NCBI RefSeq assembly: GCF_032884065.1
Contig: NC_088865.1
Span: 43,347,152-43,411,151, forward strand
Direction of reading: 5' to 3'
DNA from: Artemia franciscana
Taxonomy: Eukaryota; Arthropoda; Branchiopoda; Anostraca; Artemiidae
DNA length: 64,000 nt
Part shown: positions 48,116 through 59,513 of the stretch, one piece after another
Layout: each line of letters starts with the position of its first letter
Numbering within the stretch: position 1 is the first letter of the stretch
The notes under the pieces: model-generated
The model's database searches: none
What the model saw: the letters and a program-made list of their open reading frames with translations, nothing else
Told to the model about the DNA's origin: nothing
Position numbers and translations under genes: made by a program

Positions 48116-49324
48116 TAGCTAGAGTAAGGTGATAAAAAAAGAGTCCTTTTTATTGTCCCACTGCTTTGAGGATGAAGAGGCTTATTTGTCTGAATTCGAG
48201 TTAAACAATAAAATTTTCACACCAATCGGCTGTCTATATTGCACCCTAAATTGCTTTCAATAAAAGAGCTAGGCCTTACTGTAAAGAATGGAGGACTGAT
48301 GGGGTGGAAGCACTTTTAATTTGTAGGACAATTTAAGCTATTTTAAAGTTCAGCTTACATATATCACTTTCAAACAGTTCGTGGTAACGAACTGTAGTAA
48401 GGAGCGCCCCGGCTCAATAGTAAACGAAACTCTAAAAAACGGAACTTTGATGCTAAAATATACATCAAAAGAATCAGATTTTCATGCTGATTTTAAATAT
48501 ATAAGTTTCATCCAATTTAGTCTATGTCATCAAAAGTTACGAGCCTGAAAGTATTTGCCTTATTTTAGAAAATAGGGGAAAACACCCCCTAAAAGTCACA
48601 AAATCTTAACGAAAATCACACCATCGCATTCGGCATATCAGAGAACCCTATAGCGAAATTTTCAAGCTTCTATCTACAAAAATGTGGAATTTCGTATTTT
48701 TTGCCAGAAGACAAATCACGGGTGCGTGTTTATTTGTTTGTTTGTTTTTTTTTTCTTTTCCCCGGGGGTCATCGTATCGACCAAGTGGTCCTAGAATGCC
48801 GTAAGAGGGCTCATTCTAACGGAAATGAAAAGTTCTAGTGGTCTTTTTAAGTGACCGAAAAAATTGGAGGGCACCTAGGCTCCTCCCATGCTCATTTTTT
48901 CTCCAAAGTCGACAGATCAAAATTTTGAGATAGCCATTTTGTTCCGCATAGTCAAAAAGCATAATAACTATGTCTTTGGGAATGACTTACTCCCCCATAG
49001 TCCCTGGGGGAGGGGCTGCAAGTTACAAACTTTGACCAGTGTTTACATATAATAATGGTTATTGGGAAGTGTACAGTCGTTTTCAGGGGATTGTTTTTGG
49101 TTTTGGGGCTGGGGTTGAGGGGAGGGGGCTATGTGGGAGGATCTTTCCTTGGAGAAATATGTCATGGGGGAACAGAAATTCAATGAAAAGGGCGCAGGAT
49201 TTTCTAAAATTACTATAAAAAAAACAATGAAAAAATAAACATGGAAATTTTTTGCAATTGAAAGTAAAGAGTAGCATTGAAACTTAAAACGGACAGAGAT
49301 TATTACGCATATGAGAGGCTCTAA

Positions 49325-49400
49325 AAATATTTTAGCATAAAGAGCGAGGTATTTAGGAGGAGATAAATACCTCGCTCTTTATGCTATAGTATTTTTAGTA
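49325..49400 (+). repeat. Inner palindrome of family A
   Basis: 'taaaaatattttagcataaa' through 'gagcgaggtattta', then its complement 'aaatacctcgctctttatgc' and 'tatagtatttttag'. The spacer is a few bases of 'ggaggagat'. Confidence 0.85.
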
Positions 49401-49824
49401 ATTTCAACTATTTATTCTACGGCCTTTCTGATTCAGGGGTCATTCTTAATGAATTAGGAAAAAACTTACGATTTAGTGTAAAGAACGAGGTATTAACGAG
49501 GGTACAAACCCCCTCATATACATAATAAAAATTAATGAATATAAAAGTTTGTTACGTAAGTTAATTCTTAAGTTACGTATATTTCTTACTAATGAAAAAA
49601 TTCGTTAAAAATTAAAATTTATAGTTTCCTATTTATGTAACCGAAAAATTGCATGGAAACTAGGCCTCCTTCCCCATCCTTTATTTCTCAAAATCGTCTG
49701 ATGGAAACTAAGAGAAAGCCATTTAGCCAAAAAAGGAATTAATATGCAAATTTCATTTTAATAATGTATGTGTGGAAAGCCAAAATCAAACATGCATTAA
49801 TTCAAAAACGTCCAGAAATTATAT

Positions 49825-50106
49825 AAAAAAAACTAGTTTTTTAAACTTAAAGTAAGGAGCGACATTAAAACTTAAAACGAACAGAAATTACTGCGTATAT
49901 GAAATGGGTTGTCCCCTCTGCAATCCCTCGCTCTTTACGCTAAAGTTTGACTCTGCCACAATTCTGCTTTTTAAAACAATTAAAAGCTTTAGCGTAAAGA
50001 GCGAGGGATTGCGGAGGGGACAACCCATTTCATATACGGAGTAATTTCTGTTCGTTTTAAGTTTTAATGTCGCTCCTTACTTTAAGTTTAAAAAACTAGT
50101 TTTTTT
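49825..50106 (+). repeat. Inverted repeat with 121-bp arms
   Basis: Left arm 49825-49945 and right arm 49987-50106 are complementary with only a few mismatches (for example 'actgcgtatatg' against 'cggagtaa' on the other arm). Each arm runs from 'aaaaaaactagtttttt' to 'tttacgctaaag'. The spacer is about 41 bases. Confidence 0.92.
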
Positions 50107-50110
50107 ATAT

Positions 50111-50875
50111 AATTACTGGAAGAAACTATTTTTTTTTATTTAATACATTTAGACCTAGTCCAGCTTGTTAAGATTCTAGAGAATATTCTTCAGGTTTATA
50201 TACAAATATTTTTTGTTTTTGTTTTTTTAATCATTTGCTTTCGAAATTCCGCAAAAAAAAAGAAAAAAAACAACATCCGTCGCTTTTAAAGTACTGAAAA
50301 AACCACAGGTAATAGCACAATTATAGAGGAAGCTACGGAAAAAGAAGTTAAGCCTCGGACAAGCTATGAAAAATATTTGTTAAATCAAAATGTTCCGAAA
50401 ACTTTGGCTATCAGCAATTTGAAATCTTCTTGAATATTTCTATAAGAAGTAGCTTAAATCACCTACAAGTTTGAAAGGATGATTTGACTTTTTTTTTTAC
50501 TATTTTCGGACTGGACCAGCCGTTTCCGATCGATTCGACCATGTTTTTCTTTGTGGACGACCAGAACAGACGTGCAAGGCAGCCCAACTTCTACTTTTTG
50601 CATTTTCTTTCCTTTTTTCAATTTGACTTGATTTTCCATCTTGGTTTCTGCTTGAATTAGGTTTCATTTATTCATCTATAGTAACATCTGGCACTTTTAA
50701 ATTTGACATAGTTCTGTGTTATATCTAATTTATTCATTCATTACAATTTCAGTTCATTTTTTAAGTTTGACTTATTATAAATTTCTACTATTCTTTTACT
50801 TTTGATACCATTCTTCACTATTCTTTAATTTTTGGAAAACCGTTTAAAACTAACAAAAGCTAAAATTCACCTCAC
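50111..50875 (-). other. Xylosyltransferase intron, T-rich
   Basis: T-rich intron sequence between family A and the donor at 50875. No other feature seen. Confidence 0.45.
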
Positions 50876-51079
50876 CTCTTGTCTCGCCTTGATTTCAACA
50901 ACTGATATGTTGTAAATATTATTGGATGGGCCGATCCAATAAAATGTCACGTTTTCTGTATTGTCTGAGATCTCCCACATATGTTCAACCGTGATTATTT
51001 TTGATTTTGAACTGATATATAGTAAAGGATTTTTAAACATCCTTTGTTTCTTGTTGTAGTCTGGACCGATCCTTGCAAA
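50876..51079 (-). CDS. oxt: Peptide O-xylosyltransferase, first exon visible here
   Basis: Acceptor 'tatttaattccag' and donor 'gtgaggtg' on the - strand. Exactly 68 codons, phase 0 at both ends. It encodes 'FARIGPDYNKKQRMFKNPLL', then 'NVTFYWIGPSNNIYNISVVE'. The opening fits the 'VGTDWDAKERLFRN' stretch of vertebrate XYLT1, and the second part fits the N-V-T-V-x-W-V-D-P strand of its C-terminal domain. With the three exons downstream the spliced product is 200 residues plus stop, in phase at every junction. The type II membrane anchor and GT14 catalytic domain (several hundred residues) must be encoded beyond 64000: no matching exon was seen on the - strand between 51080 and 64000. Confidence 0.92.
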
Positions 51080-51234
51080 CTGGAATTAAATACAATAGTA
51101 TAAATAAAATATTTTCAAAAGGTGCATATTCATGCTAAGAATACCAATGAAATATAGAATAAATCAGATTGTAATTAGCTATTAATTAGTACTTGAGAAT
51201 TTATGAGGTATCCTACGGAGTGCGAAATGCGACC

Positions 51235-51800
51235 ATGCATTTAGGCTTTTTTTCATCTTATAGTCAAGAAAATTCCAGAAAAGGGCTTATTTTCATCTGA
51301 TGATCCAGATACTTCCAGACAAAATTTGACAATCCGAAAAAAAAGAAAAATCAGAATACGGCCTATTTACATCAGACAATATAGACAACTTCAGAAAAAA
51401 GCTTGTTTTCATTTTAAAATCCTGAAAATTTCAGTATAGGGCTTGTTTTCATTCGATGATCCGGACAATTCCAGAATCAGACTTGTTTTCACCTGACAAA
51501 TCGAAAAATTTCATAATAAGCCTTGTTTTTATCTGACAGTACAAACAATTCTAGAAAAGGTTAGTTTTCGTCTGATGATCCATACAATTCAGGAAAAAGG
51601 GTTGTTTTCATCTGAAAATCCAGAAAATGTCAGCAAAGGACTTGTTTGCATCTGACAATCCACACAATTCCTGAAAAAGGCTTGTTTTCATTTGACAATC
51701 AAGATGATTCCTTAAAAAGGCTTGTTTTTCGTTTGACTATCCGGACAGTTCAAGAAAAAAAAAAAATGCGTCTCCACCTGACAATCAGTCTTCCAGGGAA
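51235..51800 (+). repeat. Tandem repeat, unit about 45-50 bp
   Basis: About a dozen imperfect copies of a unit like 'ggcttgttttcatctgacaa' followed by 'tccagacaattccagaaaa'. The unit-phase frame gives a repetitive peptide with stops, so it is not coding. Confidence 0.88.
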
Positions 51801-51959
51801 AAAAAAAGAAAAAGCCAATTTTTTAAAAAAGATTTTGAGATAGATTAAGAGAACAATGCAATGACAAGTACATGGAAGAACCTTTTTTCTATATTTTTGC
51901 AACAAAAAAAATTGATGGGAACTATAACGTATTCACGATTAGGAATTGACGTAAAACAA

Positions 51960-52500
51960 TAGACACTTTGTGTTGGGAGGTGATGAAACGGTGTATCTGC
52001 ATTATCCTGTGAACGGCTTTGCGGATCAATTTTAAACTTTTAGGGAGTATTGGGGCAGGGAGGAGGGAGGTAAGTGTACCTCGAGGCTTGAATTGGGGAA
52101 GAGAGCAGAGTTAAGGGATCTAAGTATTTGGGTCTCTAATATGTTTGAATTTTTGACACTAATAGTTCCTGTTGAATCTATTCCCAGTAGTGTAGTGATG
52201 TTGACTGAAAGTGACCGCATATATCCAGGTTATCAAAATAGGATATCTGCATTATCTCAAGAACTACTTGGGGGGTCGAAGTTTAAATTTTTGAAGTCAC
52301 TGGAAGGCCAAGTGGATCTCAAAGTTCAGGGACTTTGGAGGAGGGCAGAACGTAAATCAAAGGAAACAAAGTGTCCAGGTTATCAAAATAGAGAACAATG
52401 CCATATATCAGGAATAACCGTGAAGATTGATCTGAAACTTTTAACAGAATATAATTTCTTTCTAAGAATCATAAAAAGAATTAAAAAGTGAATTTAAATC
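51960..52500 (+). repeat. Imperfect repeats around 'ccaggttatcaaaatag'
   Basis: The string 'tccaggttatcaaaatag' occurs at about 52227 and 52376. 'tatctgcattatc' occurs at 51992 and 52243. The pieces are spaced 150-250 bp. The 132-codon open frame here (52093-52491) contains these duplications and has no recognisable domain. Confidence 0.6.
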
Positions 52501-53465
52501 AGATTCATTTTCAAAAATACACCACGAATTATCTGCCAACCACAGTCTAAGAAGAGCCAATTCCTGTTTATTAAATTTTGAAGATGAAAAGCCAGCTCCT
52601 TGGTGCCTCCTAGGTAAAGAGTCAGAAAAATCATACACGGAAAAAACAGGTAAACGGTCTCAGATATCACCTACCAATACAGAATTTTGCATGTTAGTCA
52701 AAGATGAAAAAACATTATCAAGCAAAGAAGCAGTAGTATCTGTTATGCGAGTTGGAATACGTAATGCACCACAAGCAAGCGTATCTGAGAGAAAATCAAA
52801 AGAAGAGATGACTTCCGGTCGAACAAATTAACATTGAAGTCACCCACAATGACAAGTTCACATGAATGTTGATGGATTGCTTCCCAAGCCTCATCAAGAA
52901 TCTAAAGGAAAGAGGGAACAGACCCACTAGGAGACCGGTATATATCACCAACAATCAGAGGTTTAGTTTGGGTTTTAATCTCAAGAAACATGGATTAAAA
53001 AACCCCTTCTTCATTTCTGGACAGGTCATGTCTTTCAGGGTACTGAAGATATTCCGAAACATAAACAGCAAGGCCACCTTTAGTCATCCTACTACAGTTC
53101 AAATACTCCATCTTATATCCAGGGAGATGCAATAGAGATTCAGTTTTCGAACCGAGGGAGTCTCACAAAGACCAACAAAATCGGGGTGGACACTACATAC
53201 CATTTGTTTTAACTAATCAATTGAAGAGGAAAGACCTTGAACATTTAGCTGAAGCACAGAAAAACTACCACTTCGTTTAAAAACTTTTTCCAAATTCGAA
53301 ATATACTTACTGACAACTGAAAAATGGGGATTTGATGTAAATTGATTATACTGACCTATTGAATTATTTATTAAACTAAAAACATCAAGTGGATTATTTT
53401 GGAGCTGAAGTAGTCGCTCACCCCAGGAGAGGATGTCACCGGAGCTAGATTCGGGCAAAATCAAA
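52500..53465 (-). pseudogene. CR1/Jockey-like non-LTR endonuclease remnant
   Basis: On the - strand from 53465: a leader 'ILPESSSGDILSWGERLLQL', then the endonuclease start 'SFSVLQLNVQGLSSSIDQLK' near 53250 and 'FVGLCETPSVR' (the ET metal-binding box). Further on, in other frames, come 'ELVIVGDFNVNLFDRK' near 52860 (the GDFN box) and 'SLLDNVFSSL' followed by a 'DRLPVFS' box near 52640 (the D-H/R-x-P-V-F end). Multiple stops and shifts. It could be the 5' half of the same family as the RT fragment at 23480-24720. Confidence 0.85.
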
Positions 53466-53569
53466 GTACAATCAAATTAGGATTCATCACGTACCACCCA
53501 GCCCCCAGCTTGATTGGATTACACATAAATCTCATCAATGAAGAAATATCACTCAACATATATAAAAAA

Positions 53570-54045
53570 AACAAGAGCTAAGAACTCATATGGTACTTGT
53601 CACGAGGTTGGAAGAGCCAGGAGCTCATATGGTATGAGCTCTAGCAAAATTCTAAGAATTAATAGATTGCTTTAAAAGGAAAATCAGAGGCTTAATGCCG
53701 GTCAGGATTTAAAATAAGTGCTATGAGTCAAGAGGCCCTTCTAAATGTCAAAATTCATTAAAATCTGATTACCCGCTCATTAAAAGTTAAAAATACCTCG
53801 ATTTTTCTAATTTTTCCTCTCCCTTCAGCCCCCAGATTGCTGAATCGGGAAAACGACAATTATTAATTTAATATGGTCGGGTTCCTGATACGCCTGCCAA
53901 ATTTCATCGTCCTATCTTACTTGGAAGTGCCAAAAGTAGCAAAACCAGGATAGACAGACAGACCGACAGACCGACATAATTTGCGATCGATATGTGTCAC
54001 TTGGTAGATACCAAGTGCCATAAAAACTAATTTCATCATCCCATC
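53570..54045 (-). repeat. Dispersed repeat with 'caagtgccata' ends
   Basis: Inverted relative of 57640-57950 and 2815-3700. It contains 'caagagctaagaactcatat', 'aatacctcgatttttctaat', 'gacagacagaccgacagacc' and a terminal hairpin 'cacttggtagataccaagtg' at 53998-54017. Confidence 0.75.
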
Positions 54046-54459
54046 GAGAAAAATAAAGAAAAAAATTATGAAATTAGAACTGAAATACTGAAAAAAATAA
54101 TAATAAAAGAACACAAAAAAAAACAAAAAATAAAAATTAAACACAAAATCACAAATAGAACAAAAAATAAACAGTCTACAAGTGAACGTATGTGTTTTGG
54201 GTGGTTACCAGCTTGCTCATGCTTGAAAACACCGCAACGATCAGTCCACACGTTCTTTACACCATATCGATTTCTTGCACCTTCAAGAATCGACTTTTTG
54301 CTTTCGAAAGAATATACCTGAATTAGTGAGCTTTGATTTCGCTTTGAAAACAGTATGCGTCATATCTTTAGTCACAAATTTAACGAGAACTGGCGCAATG
54401 GGTGATGGTGTCTAGTTATTTGACGTTGCGTTCGGTAGTCTGAATGTCTGAATGTCTAG

Positions 54460-55170
54460 TTATTTGACGTTCATAGAGAACGTCTGTTCTCTATGAACAT
54501 TAACACTCATTGTCCAGCACGGCAGTGCCCAAGTTAGTTCCGGGGGCCTGTTTACCTCCCAAAAAAACACAAAAAAATCAAGTAGACACTCCAGTTCATA
54601 ATCATCCAACTTCTCCTGCATAGTAGCTATCCGAACCTCTAACTCAATCTGGTGTTTCAGAGAGGAAAACAATTTTTTCAATTTTCTAAAATTTTTCGTT
54701 GTATTCCAGCGTGAACGAATCATATATTTCAGGAACAATCAACTCAGAGTTCGTAGTAGCTAATTGCGCTGAGCCTCCTGCACATCTGACGGAATCCACT
54801 TTTTCTTGAACTTTTTACTATATATCTTTAACTAGGCCATCTTTAAGCTTTGATAGTTTGATCTTGTGCTAAAATTAGCGGATTTCGGACTGAAGACTTT
54901 TCTATCAAAGCTATAGCTGTTGGATCAGCGTCAAGGCCTTTTGCAGTTTTCTTTTTCAAAAACTGACGGTAAATATAAGGAGAAGATTCCTACTCGCGGA
55001 AAGCATGATTAACGCCCTTCGCTGTTTTTTTTAAAGCTTCCGAATAATTGTCATTATACGAAAGAAGATTCGCTTTTAACACATTTTGAAAGTCATGGGG
55101 ATACATGGCAAAATACAATGAATTTCGGCATAGATTCTTCTTAGCTAGTAATGCTAACAATCCGAATTGG
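54460..55170 (-). pseudogene. Broken coding region, family not recognised
   Basis: On the - strand a protein-like translation runs with stops. Near 55110-54970 it reads 'YPHDFQNVLKANLLSYNDNY' and 'SEALKKTAKGVNHAF', then after a stop 'SPYIYRQFLKKKTAKGLDAD' and 'PTAIALIEKSS'. At 54738-54460 there is an open 92-codon frame with 'KKLFSSLKHQIELEVRIATM'. Composition is soluble-protein-like, not repeat-like. It may be a pseudogene or part of an old transposon. I cannot name it. Confidence 0.4.
54469..54498 (+). repeat. 13-bp inverted repeat
   Basis: gttcatagagaac (54469-54481) and gttctctatgaac (54486-54498), loop of four bases. Just left, 'ctagttatttgacgtt' is directly repeated at about 54412 and 54456. 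Confidence 0.85.
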
Positions 55171-55674
55171 TCAAAGGGGATATCTCTTGAACTGTGCTAA
55201 CGCCAAATCCCCCTTTTGAAACTGTACCAGGATGAAAATAAGGATCCAACAAAACGAAAATTTAATTATCTTTAGTGGACAGGGCCACGTTATGCGGAGG
55301 CAGACACCCTTATGGATGGGAACCTCGTGATACATGGGAGCCTGTCAATTTTTCCCACCGTGTTCTGACATCCCAAACTACTGCTATTCAAATTACCCAG
55401 CTCAAATTTATATTCAAAAATCACAGTTGCTCTTACGACGTCAGCAGCTAACAAACAGTACACAGCAGAGATGTTCATTCAACGGGAAATAAAATGCTAC
55501 TGAAAAAGGCTAAGGGTATTAAGGTAAGATTTTTAGGGTGTGTTGATATAAATCAAAACATGTTACGTGCATTGAAGTTGTCAAAATGCCTTATCTCAGG
55601 AGCTTGTTAGGGTTCGAACTAAGTTCGAACTTCACGGCATAATGGGATGACCTGTTGAAAAAAGGCAGCAAGTG
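55171..55674 (-). other. No recognisable feature
   Basis: A 62-codon - strand frame at 55290-55478 has no motif I can name. Confidence 0.4.
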
Positions 55675-55730
55675 CGCGCTGCTACTATTACTGCTACGAC
55701 TGCTACTACTACTACTACTGGTACTACTGC
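55675..55730 (+). repeat. (ACT)n-rich trinucleotide stretch
   Basis: About 15 trinucleotides of the cta/gct type, preceded by 'gttgtcaaaatgccttatc' as in the units at 28780-30110. Confidence 0.85.
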
Positions 55731-55852
55731 TATAACAAGATCATTCTTGATCTTGGTTATTCTTGATCTTGATCTTTTTTGATACTGTGAAAAATAATAT
55801 ATTGCTCAAAATAAAGAATATTTTCAGTAAAATGTAAATTAAGTTTTAGTCA

Positions 55853-57390
55853 AACAGTTCGTGGCAACGAACTGTAGTAAGGAGCGACCCTGCTCAATAG
55901 TAACCGAAACTCTAAAAAATTGAAATTTGATACCATTAGTTACATCAAAAGAATTGCACTTTAATGCTGATTTTAAATATATAAGTTTCATCAAGATTAG
56001 TCTTACCCATCAAAAGTTACGAGCCTGAGAAAATTTTCGTCATTTTAGAAAATAGGGTGAAACACACCCTACAAGTGATACAATCTTAACGAAAATCACA
56101 CCATTAGATTCAACGTATTGGAGAACCCTATTGTAGAAGTTTCAAGCTCCTATCTACAAAAACGTGGAATTTCGCATTTTTTGCCAGAAGACAGATCAAG
56201 GATGCGTGTTTATTTGTTTTTTTGTTGTTTTTTTCCCAGGGGTGATCGTATCGACTAATTGGGCCTAAATGTCGCAAAAGGGCTCATTCTAACGGAAATT
56301 AAAAGTCCTAGTGCGCTTTTTATGTGACCGAAAAAACTGGAGGGCATCTAGGCCCAATCCCACGCTAATTTTTTTCCCAAAGTCACCGGATCACAATTCT
56401 AAGATAGCCATTTTATTCACCATAGTCGAAAAACCTAATAACTATGTCTTTGGGGACGACTTACTCCCCCACAGTCCCCGTGGGAGGGGATGCAAGTTAA
56501 AAACTTTGACCTATGTTTACACATAGTAATGGTTATTGGTAAGTGTACAGACGTTTTCATGGGGATTTTTTTTGGAGGGGGAGAGGTTGGAGTGGGGGGG
56601 GGGTTACGTGGGAGGATCTTTCCATGGAGGAATTGGTCATGGGGGAAAAGAATTTCAATGAAGGGGGCGCAGGATTTTCTAGCATTATTAAAAAAAACAA
56701 CGAAAAAATAAATATGAAAAGTTTTTTCAACTGAAAGTAAGGAGCAGCATTAAAACTTAAAACGAACGAACATAGATTATTACGCATATGAGGGGTTTAT
56801 CTCCTCGTAATACCTCGCTCTTTACGGTAAAGTATTTTTAGTAATTTCAACCATTTATTCTACGGCCTTTGTGATTCAAGGGTCATTCTTAAGAGATTGG
56901 GATAAAATTTAAGCTTTAGTGTAAAGAGCGAGGTATTGACGAGAGGTCGAACCCCTCATATACGCAATAAAAACATATGAATATAGAATTTAGTTACGTA
57001 TGTTAATTCGTAAGTTACGTATATTTCTTACTAATGAAAACATGGATAAAAAATTAAAAGCTATAGTTGCCTTTTTAAGTGACCAAAAAATTGGAGTGCA
57101 ACTACGCCTCCTCCCTCACTCTTTTTTCTCAAAATCTTCCGATTAAAACTATGAGAAAGCCAGAAAGATCAAAACATGCATTAAATCAAAAACGTCCAGA
57201 AAATGAAAAAAAAAACAAGTTTTTTTAACTGAAAGTAAGGAGCGATATTAAATCTTAAAACGAATAAAAATTACTTCGTATATGAAAGGGGCTTTTCCTC
57301 CTCAACGCCCCGCTCTTTACACTAAAGTTTTTTACTGTTTTAAAAAGTAGAGTTAAGAGAAAGAGTCAAACTTTAGCGTAAAGAGCGGGG
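55853..57390 (-). repeat. Dispersed repeat family A, long inverted copy
   Basis: Starts on + with 'aaacagttcgtggcaacgaa' and shows the same ordered blocks as 48373-50110. The two are good partners for comparing family ages. The paired 'tttacactaaag'/'ctttagcgtaaag' arms at 57310-57385 are shorter than in the 49825 copy. Gly/Trp-rich frames near 56500-56740 are repeat translations. Confidence 0.85.
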
Positions 57391-57955
57391 GGAGTTGGCG
57401 GGGGAAACCGACATCTTGGAAAACGCTTACAGTGGAGAGATAGGGATGAAACTTGGTGGGTAGAATAAGCAAATGTCGTAGATACGTAATTGGCGTAATC
57501 GGACTGGATCCGCTCTCTTTGGGGGAATAAGGGGGGACCCAGTGCTTTGGCGAGTTTGCTACTTCTGGACGTGCTAGGACGATGAAAATTGGTACACGTG
57601 TCAGGGACCTGCAAAAATTGACTGAATAAAGTCGTTTTCCCCGATATTTGGGGGGCTGAAGGGAGAGGAAAAATTAGAAAAAATGAGGTATTTTTAACTT
57701 ACGAGTGGGTGATCAGATCTTAATGAATATTGATGTTTAGAAGGACCTCGTGTCTCAGAGCTCTTATTTCAAATCCCAACCGGCATTAAGCCTCTGACCT
57801 TCCTTTTAAGTCAAACTATTGATTTTAAGACTTTTGTTAGAGCTCATGACATATGAGCTCTTAGCTCTCGGCTCTTCCGGCCTCGTCATAAGTGCCATAT
57901 AAGCTCCTAGCTCTTGTTCTGTTTTATTTCCCCAGTACTGATAGGGCACTAGACT
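57391..57955 (+). repeat. Dispersed repeat related to 2815-3700 and 53570-54045
   Basis: Contains 'cttggaaaacgcttacagtg', 'gatccgctctctttggggga', 'gaggtatttttaacttacga' and ends with 'gctcctagctcttgttc'. It joins family A directly at about 57388. Confidence 0.8.
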
Positions 57956-58861
57956 ATAATAGAGAGCTGTTTAATGTTATCGGGGATCTATTATTCATGT
58001 TTAAACGCTTTTTATATGTTTTTCATTGCATTACCATCATAGAATGACTTATGGCACCAAAATCCAACTTCCTGGAAAGTAAATGCTAGAAACCATAGAG
58101 GGACTACCGCTGAAATCCCCAGGGTTGAAAATCCTCATGCAGGTTTTTAAATTCCTCTTCTAGAATACTCCCCTACCCAGTCAGCTTTGCGAGTGGAAAG
58201 CAAAAAAAGAAATCTGAAAAAAAACTAGCAATCCATTGCGCTAGCCGGTCATTAGAACCTATTAGGAACACTGGAAAGGATAGCCTTTCAATCTTCTTGG
58301 AATTACTATTTATTTCCCCCACCCAAAAAATGTGTGCATTAACTGGTGACTGGTTTGATGTTACAAAACATACTTCACACAAAATTTTTAAATTAAAATG
58401 CAATTGATTCACTATTCAAACCAGCTTGCAACCAAAGTAATCGCTCCTGTCACAAGTGTCTTTCAGAATTTTTCTCAACAGAATTTTGAGCATGTAAAGT
58501 ATTGGTTTCTTCCCAATACCTTTCAATTTTCTTCAAATTATATCTGACTTTTAGTGTATTCCTAGACAGGAGGCTACACCCTATTCAAATTTAAAATCCA
58601 AACAGATTAAAAGCTATTTCTAATCTTAAAGCTGATGCCCAAATTCAACGAAACTTCCTCATCCTCATTCGCTCGTTGAAAAAAAAATGATTTAATATTT
58701 GACCAAGTAAATAAATCAAAATCTATTCATTTAAATGGAAACTGCATAAGGTCCTACTTGAATGGAGCAATTATTAACTTTGTCATGCACAAAAACCTTC
58801 CTGAAAAACCTTTCATACACGCAAGCACCCCCCTGAAAGAGAAGGGTTTTGTTGGCTGTTA
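57956..58861 (+). other. No recognisable feature
   Basis: AT-rich sequence between the dispersed repeat and the Helitron cluster. Its right part probably belongs to the Helitron carrying the next ORF, but no 5' terminus was found. Confidence 0.35.
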
Positions 58862-59311
58862 GTGAGAGAAATTAGTTGCAATGGCAGCTCTGCTGGATCT
58901 TTTTTTGTGGTCCAAATTAGTTTAGCTTTAAGACATATATGTTCACGTAGAAATCTATTAATGTTTAAGTTTAAAATGACTGATGAACTTACAATGGCAA
59001 AAGCCGATAAAGATGCTCAAAGAGTCTATGCCAAAAAACTTGCTGCTGATAGAGAAAGTCAGAAAAGAAAGCGTGCCGAGGAATCAAAAGAACAGCAAGG
59101 AAACAGGCTTGAGGCTAAAGAACGCAAAACCGCGCAGTTAGATGAAGATCCACCTGGACAGCGAGAGTCAAAACATATCAAAACTGAAAATGATAGCGAT
59201 GATGATTGGGTTTGGGATTTTGACTTGGATAAGGTCATCAATGCCTACCAGATTTTAGTTAAAAAAACAAAGGTTCGGCGATATGTATTTCATAGTGAAG
59301 CTGAAAATTAA
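58862..59311 (+). CDS. Helitron-associated ORF, charged N-terminal region
   Basis: Open frame of 149 codons. After a leader comes 'KMTDELTMAKADKDAQRVYA', then a lysine/arginine/glutamate-rich segment 'RESQKRKRAEESKEQQGNRL', then an acidic 'NDSDDDWVWDFDLD' and a stop. Arthropod Helitron proteins often begin with such R-A-E-E-x-x-E-Q-x-x-R-L repeats, and the downstream minisatellite and Helitron 3' end fit. I infer a fragment of a Helitron transposase N-terminus. No Rep or helicase motif is included. The first in-frame ATG is used; the real protein more likely starts at MTDELTM (58977). Possibly still translated, but alone it cannot transpose. Confidence 0.5.
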   Translation: MREISCNGSSAGSFFVVQISLALRHICSRRNLLMFKFKMTDELTMAKADKDAQRVYAKKLAADRESQKRKRAEESKEQQGNRLEAKERKTAQLDEDPPGQRESKHIKTENDSDDDWVWDFDLDKVINAYQILVKKTKVRRYVFHSEAEN

Positions 59312-59513
59312 AGAAGAAAAAGAAAACTGAAAAAAGAAAAAATGTAAAAAACTAAAAAATACTAAAAAGAAAAAACACTCAAAGAGAAATACAGACCGGG
59401 ACACAAATGACGACCGGGACAGAGGGAATATAAATAACGACCGGGCCACTCAAAGAGAAATTACAGACTGGGATACCGGGACACAAATGACGACCGGGAC
59501 ACAGGGAATATAA

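Larger units (their letters stand above)
48373..50110 (-). repeat. Dispersed repeat family A, long inverted copy
   Basis: Begins on the + strand with the terminal palindrome (cagttcgtggtaacgaactg, 48374-48393). It then shows every family A block in reverse order, including 'gaaaatcacaccatcgcatt', 'gtcctagaatgccgtaagag' and the C/G-rich 'ccccatagtccctgggggag'. It ends in the 121-bp inverted repeat at 49825-50106. At about 1.74 kb it is one of the most complete copies seen and could serve as the family reference. No protein-coding frame. Confidence 0.85.

Noticed and set aside
52093..52491. 132-codon open frame, one of the longest outside transposons
   Set aside because: It contains internally duplicated noncoding repeats ('ccaggttatcaaaatag' twice), no domain and no splice partners. 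I treat it as fortuitous.
58173..58412. 79-codon - strand frame as an upstream xylosyltransferase exon
   Set aside because: No similarity to the expected region before the 'RMFKN' segment and no phase-0 donor.
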